A stretch of DNA of 64,000 bases from Azolla caroliniana (lineage: Eukaryota; Polypodiophyta). The notes under the pieces are model-generated. The model worked only from the letters and a program-made list of their open reading frames with translations. It searched no databases and was not told the DNA's origin. The stretch spans positions 8,308,001 through 8,372,000 of the forward strand of contig JBHGNT010000014.1 of the NCBI GenBank assembly GCA_043228905.1, written 5' to 3'. A program made the translations under genes and the position numbers. Positions within the stretch are counted from its first letter, which is position 1; every line of letters begins with the position of its first letter. Shown here piece after piece: positions 51,876 to 61,915 of this stretch.

Positions 51876-54800
51876 ATGACGCCTCCCCAATTTATCAAAC
51901 TCCTCCACCCATACTACCCCGACGCAGGGTGCGGTTCCTTAGTCATTCCAGCGGTGTTCAACAATACCCGATGTACTTACCGGGTTCCCACGGCCGCCAC
52001 GCAACTCAAGTACCTCGAACCCGACGTGTTTGCCACGCTCTCACGACTTGGCCTCAAGTTCTTCCTTGGGATCCGGCCGTGGGGCGTCCTACCCGAACTG
52101 GTCAACCGTTTGCTCAACGGGTAGGACGCCCCACGTCGCATTCCAGTTCACCACGGCCGACGTTTGTGCTACGCTGCATTTACCCCTCGAGGGCGCCCCC
52201 TTCCGCACCACAAGGACCCCGGGGGTTGTCCCCGGCATCATTCCTGTCGCCTACGCCGAATATTCTGGACGTGAAGGGTGGCGTTACACCGAAATCCCTC
52301 TCCATCTCTATGACCGTTGTAGCGCCATAGCCCAAATCGGCGACACCGCATCTACCGACGCCACCGCTCGCATCACCGGTGAGTACCTCAAGTGGGCACA
52401 TGATCCACAACCAGTCCAGTGGGCTCACGAGCTTGTCTGCGAGAATGGCACACACGGCCCAAATCGACTGTCAAATTCGCGTGGTTCCTCACCCGCTACT
52501 TGTGCGCCAAGTTCAGCATTGGACCCCCCGTCCCTCCCTTCGTACGCTGCCAAGAACGCTTCCGCAAGATCACTGTCCCAAGTCAACTCGAACGCCTTCA
52601 TCTACCTGAACGTGACTTTTTACGACAAGTGCACCAAGGCGAACAGGCACGGCCACCAGCACACAAACAACCCCCGATGACCCGCGTGTCAGCCGAAGCT
52701 AACCTCAACACCCCTGAGGATATCACGAATCGTGTCAAGGAATTCCAGACACACGAGTTCACCCCCACCGAAATCCAAGCCTTGTCCACCACTTTCCACT
52801 ATGTGTCACATCAGACCACAACCACGACTCCGCGTTCCCGCAGCTGCACCACTGAGTCAATCTTACGCGACCAACGGAACCCGCCAACCCCGCCTCCACC
52901 CACCTCACCAACCCCTCCACCCCACGAATCCTCTCCCCCCGCTCCGGCCACAACTACCCCACCTTTCTCGTCCACCACCACCGACGACACCCCGCAACCC
53001 CGACCCCATAAACTCGCCCGCCACACCGCTCCCAACACCGAAACCCCCGACCGACCCCCGACCGCAACCTCGGTAGTTCCTCTCCAACCCACCCTCGCCC
53101 CCGCCCAAATGACAACCCTGCTTCCACCACCCCCCCTCCCGACCTCCGTGCCCCACCCGACCTCCCTCACTGCAGCTACTACCCACCCTACCTCCTCCCC
53201 CGCCGTCCCCCCCAAACCCTTAACCGACATGGTGGCCGACCTCCTAAAGATGACTGTCGTCGTGAACCGCCGCCTACTTCAAGTTCAGGCACAGGCCCAA
53301 CAGACCGCCACCAACCAACACGAGACGTCTACACGGAACGAGATCTTGGTCGCTGAGGTACGGAGCGCCCTCCATACCAACACATGCCAAGCGGCTGCCC
53401 ACGACCTCCTCAAGCAAGAACTCTTGACAACGCAAACCCGACACCAACAACTCGCTGACGAATTCCAACAAGCTCGGACAACTTGGCACCACGACTAGGA
53501 ACGCGCTGCGCAAACACATGCCGAACTTTCGGCCGAGTACATCCGCCTCACCACCCAACACCAACTGACCGAGGCCCGCCTCGCAGCCGTGACGGCTGAT
53601 CTCTCTGAACGGTCCGAGGCCCTTGTCGCCGCCATGGCCACCACTCACCAACTCACGAGCGAGATCACCACCCTCAAGGTTGAACGAGATGCCATGATCC
53701 ACCAAGTCGAAGTCGCCAATGAACGCAATCGATGTCTCCTCACCAAACACCGTCGCCAATGCGCCGACCTCGAAAAGGACATCCTTCAACTACGCACGTC
53801 CAAAGCCGCCCTTGAACATGCCCTCACCCCCGGTGCGATGGACCCCTCCACCGGTCAGACCCCTCTCCTTACCCCAGCTGGCTCTCCGAATATGATCCAG
53901 GAGGCACTCTCGGTGTACGTGACCTCGACCTTCCTACTCTCCGAACTTTTCACTGCACCACGCACACCACGCACCCTCCTCATCCAAGCAACATGCGTCC
54001 TTCGGTCGTTAGCCGCCACGCGTCGCGTATTCTTTGACGAAACCACACCCCCAGACCGGCAGACCTTCATCCGAGTACTCCCCGAAGACAACCACGCCCT
54101 CGCCCTCTTCATGTTATACCAGGAAGCCACCGAAGAACCCGCTCCCCTAGCCGGCGACCTCTTCCCCCAACACCTCCCCATTTTGTTCCTCGAAGGTATG
54201 GCCTACCTTCACACCGCCCTCACCCCCGACTTGGACATCGCCGACCTGATCTATTTCACCTACCCTTCTGATGTCACGATGCAAGTCACTGAAGACCAGT
54301 TGGCCTACCTCTTCACAACACTGGTGCGCTTACACCACATCGCCGACACCCTCACCCGCTCCCTGTTGGAAAACACAACGACCTCCGTACCCCCTTTCGG
54401 TTTCCTCTGGCTAGTATGCGCTTGGCAAACCGCCTGGGATGTCGGGGTTCGTACTCACATATTCAGCATCGAATATGCCACATTCAACTGGCCCACCGAC
54501 CTCGAGGCTGATGACATACCGGAATTAGCCCTATACCTCGACGTTTCCCACGAGTATCAACTCATGAAGTTCGATGAGGCTCGTGCTCGTGCCCTCCTAC
54601 CCCCGCACCCCGCTTCTCCCCCCCAAGAGATCGACCTGAAGGGGGACCACGACTCACCTGATGAACCCGACACCCAGCCACCTCCTCGCCCTCGCCCTCC
54701 CTTCTCCTCGCTGCCGCACACCCCACCCCCACTCGCAGGTGGCACCACCCCGTCGCTGACCCCCTCCTCGAACCTCCCGGCACCCAACCCCCATGGCGTC

Positions 54801-55545
54801 TCCCTTGGTTCGCACACACATCCTTCCGCGAATGGCTTGCCCGCCACCCCCCCGAGTTACGCACCAACCTCACCTTTTTTCCCCTTCCTCGTCGTTGGCC
54901 ATGGCCCGATTTTCGCGCTGCCCAGGCACGCCTACCCACCCTTCAATTCAACTGGCCGTTGTTCCCCCGACCCCCGTGCACATCCCCGATCGAACCCGAC
55001 ATGATCCAGGTCATGCGACGATTCCTACGTACATACCTCGACGTCCCGGACCCCGACATTCAAGCCAGCCTTCGTTTTCTACAACTTCTACTCATTCTCC
55101 TTGACTCTGGCCCGTACGAAACCCCCCCTTCCAACGGCACAACCACCCAACGTGGGGCCTCGCCTTCAATTTGAACAAAGGTCCAACTCGCCGCCAACTA
55201 GTCGGCCTCTGGACCCGCGTCAACATCCTCCCCGCAAGCTACAAACGGGATTTTGAAACCATGATCGACACACATTTTTTCCCCGCTTACATAAGCTTTA
55301 GTCGAAACCCCCCTTCTCCCTTCGCCGGCCACAACACCTGCATCTGGCTCACCGGCCCCAAGAAAGATTTCTTCACAACAACCGACCAACTGCAGGAAAT
55401 TCGGCTACCACCACTGAACATCCATCGTCTTCGCCATGATCTCCGCCGCCACCCACCCCCCGACGAACCCCCCTACTCAATTCTACTCGCCCCCGACACC
55501 CGAAGCTCCCCTCCCACAGTGCACTCGGGAGTCTACACTCATTAG
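51876..55545 (+). pseudogene. F downstream ORF (coiled coil, unknown)
   Basis: About 1,200 codons if read through breaks: 51876-52124 (TAG), a slip to 52125-52450, a slip to 52450-53498 (TAG), same frame 53499-about 54790, then slips near 54790 and 55140. The N part (LHPYYPDAGCGSLVIPAVFN; FFLGIRPWGVLPELVNRLL; VAFQFTTADVCATLHLPLEG) weakly recalls the plant-mobile-domain-like ORFs of Athila/Tat elements. The middle is Pro/Thr-rich, then a long coiled coil (53270-53830). The later part is globular (FLWLVCAWQTAWDVGVRTHIF). No signal peptide or membrane anchor, so no reason to call it env. It ends at the polypurine tract. Confidence 0.65.
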
Positions 55546-55556
55546 GTTGGGGGAGA

Positions 55557-56125
55557 TGTTAAGCGTTGGGATAACAACACAACCAGTCACGAATAAGAAC
55601 GCATCAACAAGGACGTAGTACGAAGAGGAAACGGCAAGAGGAAAGGAAAGCAAAGAGACGGCCAAATGTGAAAGGCCCATACCCTAAACGTGAAAGCTAT
55701 ATAAACCACATAGTAGTGGCTTTGTGGGGGTTCTCCCATTTGTAAAGATCTCTGATTGATTAGAGCTAGAGCTTCCTCTCCTCTTTCTTGTAAACCTTTG
55801 AGCTTAAGAGAGATTGGTGAAGTGTTGAGTTAGAGAACACTAATCTCTCCCCTTGTTGGTGCTAGACCTCTTAGCAAAGAGGGTTAATAATAGACATACT
55901 CTTGCTTCTTATTGTCTATACTATTGATCTATTGTTTATGAGAGAGAGAGCTTGAGAGAGTGAGAGAGATATCGTGCTTAATCATTTACTAATCGTTGAG
56001 TGAGTGTGAGGCTCGGAGGTATCCGACCACCATCTCCGCCCGATTCGCCATCAAGAGGGTATACGCCGGTCCGAATCCCGCACGACATCGAGGAGCTTAC
56101 TCCATCGATACATAGATCCTTAACA
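55557..56125 (+). repeat. F 3' LTR
   Basis: 569 bp, with 5 differences from 37176-37744 (one T/G, four transitions). Preceded by GGTTGGGGGAGA. Confidence 0.95.
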
Positions 56126-56130
56126 CTTGG

Positions 56131-57095
56131 GGACCGATCTACAACTTGTCACCAATCAAGCTAGAAGTCCTTCGAGCCTACATAGAGGAGAATTTGGTGA
56201 ACGGGTTCATTCGACAATCGAAATCTCCAACTGGCGCACGCATTTTCTTTGTCAAGAAAAATGATGGATCACTTCATCTCGTTGTAGATTACCGTGGCTT
56301 GAATAAGGTCACCATCAGGAATAGGTATGCACTTCCCCTTATCTCAAGTCTTTTAGAACAGATTAATGGTGCAAAGTTCTTCACAAAAATCAACTTACGA
56401 GGCGCATATAACCTCGTACGGATCCAGCCAGCAGATGAATGCAATACCGCTTTTTGCACCCAATACGGGCACTTCGAGTATATAGTTATGCCATTTGGTC
56501 TCACCGATGTGCCAACACTCTTCCAACACATGGAAAATGATATATTCTGAGATCTCTTGGATATCTGTTTGATCATCTATTTGGATGATCTAATACTTTA
56601 TTTGAAGACTCAAGAAGAGCATGATTCTCATGTACTATTAGTACTAAAACGACTTCGATAACATGGTCTTTATGCAAAACTGGAAAAATGTAGTTTTGAC
56701 TGCAATCATGTGGAATTTCTTGGCCATGTCATCTCCTCGGAAGGCATCTCTATGGATCCAACTAAGGTCAAAACTGTGGTAGAGTGCCAGACTCCTCGTT
56801 CATTGCGAGATGTGAAATGTTTTTTAGGCTTCGCAAATTTCTACTGCAAGTTTATACAGGACTACTCAAACCTTATTTTGCCTCTCACACAACTTACCAA
56901 GAAGGGGCTTTCGTTTGTTTGGTCTAAGGAAGCAGACACGGCTTTCGTTTACATCAGCTCCTATTCTAGCTCATGTTGATCTAAAAAAACCGTTCATCAT
57001 GGAGGCAGACGCTCGGTCACAACAAGGTGATGATGAAAAACTACATCCAGTGGCTTTACACTTATGCAAGTTTGACGCCGCCAAAATCACGTACG
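56131..57095 (+). pseudogene. pol: C2 reverse transcriptase
   Basis: GPIYNLSPIKLEVLRAYIEENLVNGFIRQSKSP, FFVKKNDGSLHLVVDYRGLNKVTIRNRY, FFTKINLRGAYNLVRI, MPFGLTDVPTLFQHMENDIF, TGA at 56548, then DICLIIYLDDLILY with an intact YLDD (about 56577), TAA at 56659, [32 protein letters not shown]. The RNase H start (PVALHLCKFDAAKITY) is cut by B3 at 57095. Confidence 0.87.
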
Positions 57096-57601
57096 TGTTA
57101 CCCCGTACGAGATGTATGGAAAGTCAAGTGTGATGAGCGAGGGTCAAATGTTATCATGATGTTGTTGTGTATGTGTAGGGGGCATAAATGTAATTGTGAG
57201 TCTATACGTATGTGAACACATGCACACGTGTGTGCATGTGGATGGATACGAGGAGGTGTAAGTGAGTGTCTAGTATGAATGCTCGAGGGGGCTTACACCC
57301 CTATGTATCTACCCCCTCTTGTACTATTTAACCCCTTATGGGGAATGAATGAAACATGAATAACCATTTCTCTTTCTCTCAATCTCTCTCTTGTCATCTC
57401 TCTCTTCTATCTCCCCTTCCATTGAACCCCCTTGGGAGGGGGGTGGAGCCATTCTAGGCACCACCCCCCACCCTGCAATGCTTCTCAATGCACATGATCT
57501 CTCTCGCCATCAACCCAGACTCTCCATCATCATCATAACCACCATGTCTATCTTTATCATGATTATCATCGTCCTGAACCCTAACCCTAAAACCTACAAC
57601 A
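57096..57601 (+). repeat. B3 LTR (506 bp)
   Basis: TGTTACCCCGTACG... to CCTACAACA, with B-family landmarks: ACACATGCACACG run, ACCCCTTATGGGG block (about 57330), CT-rich run and CCCCCTTGGGAGGGGGGTGGAG (about 57427). It is longer than B1/B2 LTRs and carries CCCTAACCCTAAAACC telomere-like text near its end. Confidence 0.72.
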
Positions 57602-58013
57602 CTTTTTGGCGACCACTAAGGTGACCCCCCTTTGGATACGAAGTCAAAGACTAATACGTGGCAGAGACAGCAACAACGAAATGTGCGATAATGGTAATGA
57701 TGATGTGTGACAAATCGAATTTATGATGAGTAGCAAATCAAATCGGTAATGTGCAAGAAATGGTGACCACAATGTGGTGGAAATGGCCATGATAACAAAA
57801 AAAAAAAAACAATCATAGCGACAACCGGAATGACGGAGAGATCGACAACAACGATGGCCTGACCGAAGACAAGTGGGACGACAACTAGATAGCTGAAAAG
57901 ATATGGTCGTTCATGCCGAACAACAACGGAGATGACCGAGGACGACAGCCGGGATGAACGAAGACAGTCGGACAAGGTCGACAACGACAGATATGCGAAG
58001 AGACAAAGACCGT
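57602..58013 (+). mobile_element. B3 internal remnant
   Basis: Begins CTTTTTGGCGACCACTAAGG, which could be a primer site of unknown tRNA. No coding motif; no second LTR before C2 text resumes near 58014. Confidence 0.5.
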
Positions 58014-58469
58014 TGAAGAATGACGAGTTATTAGCAATAGTGGATTCTTTTGCACAATGGAGGTATTTTTTAAAGGGGTCTTCTTATCAAGTCACCGTGT
58101 TCAATGATTACAAAAATCTTGCCTATTTCCAGAATGCTCGTGTATTAAATCAACGACAAGCTCGATGGGCCTAATTCCTCACTCGTTTCGACTTCAAAAT
58201 TACATGTCATCCGGGGAAGCAGCAAGGGAAGGTAGATGCATTATCGCGGCGCTCGTATCTAGCACCTCATCCTGGTGATCCAACATTCGATAATCAAAAG
58301 CTAGTCGTCTTGGGACCAGCACGACTACAAGCAACGTAGGTTTTTGACACTCCATTGGATTCCCGCATTATCGAGACCATACTTGAAGACTTGTAGATAG
58401 ACGCTTTCGTTCAAGCCATTCTAACGCAAATTGATGTTATTCTCTGACCGGACAAGGCCTAACACAAGG
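58014..58469 (+). pseudogene. pol: C2 RNase H end and integrase start
   Basis: KNDELLAIVDSFAQWRYFLKGSSYQVTVFNDYKNLAYFQ, RQARWA, TAA at 58172-58174, then FLTRFDFKITCHPGKQQGKVDALSRRSYLAP and a linker with two more stops. It is cut at 58469 by the D1 LTR. Confidence 0.85.
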
Positions 58470-58853
58470 TGTCACGGAGACACTTCACCAAAGGGTGATT
58501 ACGGCATAGGAATAGTATTCAACGATTACACCGACTTACGTAGGTTACACGATTAGAATGCTTTGGTTAATTACACGCGTAAGATATAACAGTAATTACA
58601 GAACGGAAATCAAGACAGAAGTATAAACATCATAAGCTCTATTAATTATCCGCTGCGATTACAATGGGGTCCGGGCCTTTAAATAGGTTTCCGGCCCGTA
58701 GTACAAAACGGTGCCTATCGCACCTATTCGGGATCCGTCCGGATCTGGAACGGCATACCATTTCCAGTCCGTCCGTCCACACTATGCTTATTTACAACCA
58801 TACTTAATTAACTCCTTCACTCCGTATTTTGGACTCCATGCCGGCCGGTAACA
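58470..58853 (-). repeat. D1 3' LTR (about 384 bp)
   Basis: On the minus strand TGTTACCGGCC... to ...CTCCGTGACA. A TATTTAAAGG promoter box is at about 58677-58687. The outer start could instead be TGTCCCACGG (58873), which pairs better with CCGTGACA; B1 comparison favours 58853. No ordinary polypurine tract abuts either start. Confidence 0.65.
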
Positions 58854-58953
58854 CATGGCACGCCCGTGGGACAGTACCTTGTACGTCGAACCCTTCTCGG
58901 CCCCTTCATTGTTCACCCAAATTGTCCAAAATATCTTGTTCCAGAGTTTCCAA

Positions 58954-59331
58954 TTATTCTTCCGGTTGTGGTTGTTGCGGCTGTGCTTGCTGCTGCTGCT
59001 GCTGTGGTTGCGGTTGGGACTGAGGCTGCTCCGGCTGCTCTGCTTGCTGCTGCTGCTCCGTTTGTTTCGTTGACTCCGGCTGCTCCGTTTGTCTCTCTGA
59101 CTCCGGCATCTCCGTTTGACTGCTTCCGGTCCGGTCTCCTTCCAGTAACGGTTCCTCATCACTGAGGTTGACCGTAACCGGTTCTCGTTCTTTCTCTCCC
59201 CGGATCCGGGACCTCTCGTAGCTTTCAAACTGGATCTGCGCCTCCAGCCTGTCGTCGTCCAGCTGAGCTACAAGTTGTCGGACCTGCCCTAGTTGGTCAT
59301 CTGCCAAGGCTTGAAAGTCTTCGGAGCTCAT
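58954..59331 (-). CDS. D1 Gln-rich small frame
   Basis: 125 codons overlapping the end of the large frame by 35 bases in another frame: MSSEDFQALADDQLGQVRQLVAQLDDDRLEAQ, then an acidic stretch and a Gln/Pro-rich tail. Either the true C-terminus of the large frame after a slip, or a separate product. No family recognised. Confidence 0.45.
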   Translation of the reverse strand: MSSEDFQALADDQLGQVRQLVAQLDDDRLEAQIQFESYERSRIRGEKEREPVTVNLSDEEPLLEGDRTGSSQTEMPESERQTEQPESTKQTEQQQQAEQPEQPQSQPQPQQQQQQAQPQQPQPEE

Positions 59332-61762
59332 CTCTTATGCCGGTGAAGTCTTCGGAAGTCAGCATATAGCAATCATCTCCCTCCTTCCGCCGGTTCTCTA
59401 CGTCGGCCCGGAGCAATTGGAGTTCCGCCGCGTTCGTGGCCCACTTGGTCCACCATTTGACGAAACCGTTGTCAATCAAGCTCTTGGTCTGGTTCAACCA
59501 GGCCCGCATGATATCCTGGATGCGACTTGCTCCCATTTGCGCTCTGCTTTCCACCACTTGTCGCTCCTCCTTCAACTGCTTGATGAGATTCGCCGTATCC
59601 TCCGCCTGCTCTCTGTAGCGCGTCAGCTGCCCTTGATATGTCGTTTGCAGGCTCTGCAGTACCTCCGCCGCTCTTTCTTTTTCCGCCTGTTGTTGCCTGA
59701 GGAGCTCTGTCCGAACCTTCTCCGCCTCTTCCAACCGTCTTCTGGTTTCCGCTTGTTCCTTGGCGAATGCGGTTGCGGTCCGATCAACTGCTTGCCGGAG
59801 CTCATCCGTCTGTTCCTTGTGCTCCGTTTGCAACCGTTTATACTCCCGGTGCAAGTTCTCAAATTCCTCTGTTTTTTGTTTGAGCTTGCCGTTGATCTGG
59901 CGATGGTTCCGGTCCTCCCGGTCCTTTACCTACCGGAGTTCCTCTTTCAGGCGCTCTACTTCTGTTTCGGCGTTTCTCCGGAGCCTCTCCTTCTCTTGCA
60001 GCATTTTCTCCTTCTCCTCCTTGAGCCGGTCGTACGCTTGGTGGCCTTTCCGTAAGCTCTCCTCGGCCCGGCGTAGATTCTCAGCAGTCTTTTTGAGTTC
60101 TGCCTCCGCTGCCGTCTTCAATTCTCTTTCGCGGCTCCTCAGCGCTTCTTGGGCAGCTAGCTCATCCTTTAAATCCGCAAGCTCTTGGGCTTGTGCCGCA
60201 TTTCTCTCCGGAACGGTTTCCGTTGCCGGGGTCTGATTGCTATGTACAGGTTGATCTGCCGCTTTATTCGGTACATTGCCCGGAGTCACCGGTGCTTGGA
60301 CTTGTGTTGTCAAAGCTAATTGAGCCATTTCCCTTGTGACCCTGTCCAAGTCTTGTTCAAGGCTCCGGATTCTGGACCGGGCCGTCTCTAGATCTACGGT
60401 TGTGACGAGCAACCGTTCGTTGTGCGCTCTCTCCTCCGCCTCTATGTACTCGACCGCTCCGGCGATCTGCTCACCTACCCACCGTAGCCACATGCTACTG
60501 GTGCCTTGCTGCTGTACTGGTCCTACTCCTTGGCTGCCGTGTGTGCTGGCTGGGCTCGCCGGCTGTTGAGTTCCGGTTCTCGCCGTCTCCGGAGCCGTTG
60601 GAATAACTTCTTCTATAGAAGTCGCCAATGCTGGTTCCATACGCACCGGTTCCGGTTCCTCCCTTGTGGTTTGCTCAGGTTGAGTTGGGGGCGTTTCTTC
60701 CTCTTGCGGGTACGAACGCTCCCCCGCTGTCCCGGCGGTCCTACTTCTTGACCGTCGTTGGAGGTGCTCTTCTGGCTCCTCCGTTTCCTCTTCCTGGGTA
60801 ACGGCCTGTTTCTGTGCCGTCAAGGGTTCCGGTTCCTTCTGTCCCGGTCGCCATATGGTTATCTTAACGGGTCGGACCGGTGACACCTCCTCCGGTTCTG
60901 TGACCCGTTTCTTCCCTTTCGTCGCCTTCGACGCCAGCAGCTGCTGTCGTTTGGACGCCGGCTTCGAGGTGCTTCCTTCCGATACTCTTGGCCGCTTCTT
61001 TGGCTGAACGGTCTCGACCGGCGGCACGAGCAATGTTATCCACTGAGCTACGGCATGCCACAGCTTCTGGCCCTCCTTGCCGTCCTTTCCTCGTACCATG
61101 TCGATTGCCACGCACAAACCGTCTGCAATCAACACCGGCCAATCCACCTTGGTCCCTTCATAGGTGGCTATGATCATCCCTGCCCGATTTTTTGGCATGA
61201 CAGGGGGTCGGGGGTACACGTGGCCGTACTCATGGAGCACTCGAGCTATCTCCCTGAATAGCGGATCTTCGCCGCCCTGCGTTCGATAGCCTTTGTCGGC
61301 AACAGAGTACTCACCGAAATATCGGATGAGTTGCTCCGGGGTTGGGTTATCGATCTGAAAGATACCTCCCTCCGGAAGGCCTGTTAGCGCACGGATCGCT
61401 TCCTCGGTGATGACTTCTATGTCGAGCTCCTTGATGACCCGGTCGGCTTCTTTGTGCGGTGGTGCCTCCATGATGGCCAAGAACCCCTCCAGTCCGTGTT
61501 GTCTGAACCATTTCTTGGCCGCTTCCGACAGCGTTTGTGGTTCCATGTCTGCTTCGAGGTCGAGGGAAGATGGCGAGGTAGAGTGGTGCTGAGAGTGAGA
61601 GCGAGAGAGAGAGCGTTCCGAACGTGGGGGTTCTCTGCGTGCAGGTTCGCGTTTGCTCAGCTTCCACTGCCTTGGTGTTTCTGTGCTTCTTGGCTCGCGA
61701 AATGAAAAGGTCTCCATGCGTTCTGCTTCTTCTTTGTGCGTTTTGGCGCCTTTTTCGAGCAT
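59297..61762 (-). pseudogene. D1 downstream ORF (coiled coil), one TAG
   Basis: About 820 codons from ATG 61762, broken only by TAG at 59930-59932 (probably CAG: ELR-stop-VKDRED). Residues about 45-230 are globular: AKKWFRQHGLEGFLAIMEAPP, EAIRALTGLPEGGIFQIDNPTPEQLIRYFGEYS, GHVYPRPPVMPKNRAGMIIATYEGTKVDWPVLI, LWHAVAQWITLLVPP. Then a basic stretch (KKRPRVSEG, KATKGKKR), an acidic/Pro linker, and a very long coiled coil from about 61000 leftward (LEQDLDRVTREMAQL; LKEEKEKMLQEKERLRRNAETEVERL; RTELLRQQQAEKERAAEV). No membrane segment. D2 keeps the same domain. Function unknown; structural or nucleic-acid-binding are guesses. Confidence 0.75.
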
Positions 61763-61915
61763 GCACCCGTCGTGTACCAATTTAGTATTAAGTAGCGTGG
61801 CGGCTCTTAAATGCCCACTTCGTACCTTTTCACTCCTTGCTTTCACGTCCGTTCATACCTCGATTTTTAATGATTTCTTTTTTTTTTTTCTTTTTTTTTT
61901 TGACGGTATGTGATC
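61763..61915. other. D1 pol to downstream-ORF spacer
   Basis: A T-rich tract (61873-61903) and the leader of the downstream frame; no gene. Confidence 0.5.

Larger units (their letters stand above)
37176..56125 (+). mobile_element. F: giant Ty3/gypsy element (15.6 kb without A2)
   Basis: LTRs 37176-37744 and 55557-56125, each 569 bp, differ at 5 positions. A perfect target duplication CTTGG lies at 37171-37175 and 56126-56130. The primer site is at 37751, the polypurine tract at 55545-55556. Order: leader with two tandem repeats, gag, TAG, pol (knuckles, protease 1, RT, RNase H, integrase, interrupted by A2), protease 2, duplicated tail, low-complexity region, minisatellite, and a 3.7-kb downstream frame. 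It resembles the Tat/Athila side of Ty3 in size and primer. Confidence 0.93.
31792..58469 (+). mobile_element. C2: chromovirus split by four insertions
   Basis: Related to C1. The 5' LTR starts TGTCATGATATGAC (31792). Its pieces are 31792-32163, 34731-34748, 35496-37175, 56126-57095 and 58014-58469. They are separated by B1, an A solo LTR, F (with A2) and B3, and the right side is cut by the D1 LTR. Across the F junction the RT-entry frame reads straight on when one CTTGG copy is removed (EPPWGPIYNLS). The 3' LTR is not in the window. Confidence 0.85.

Noticed and set aside
52811-53230. Gly/Val-rich minus-strand proteins opposite the F downstream frame
   Set aside because: Shadows of the Pro/Thr-rich sense strand; no domain.
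51876-55545. Envelope gene of F
   Set aside because: No signal peptide, fusion-type segment or membrane anchor; mostly coiled coil and Pro-rich.
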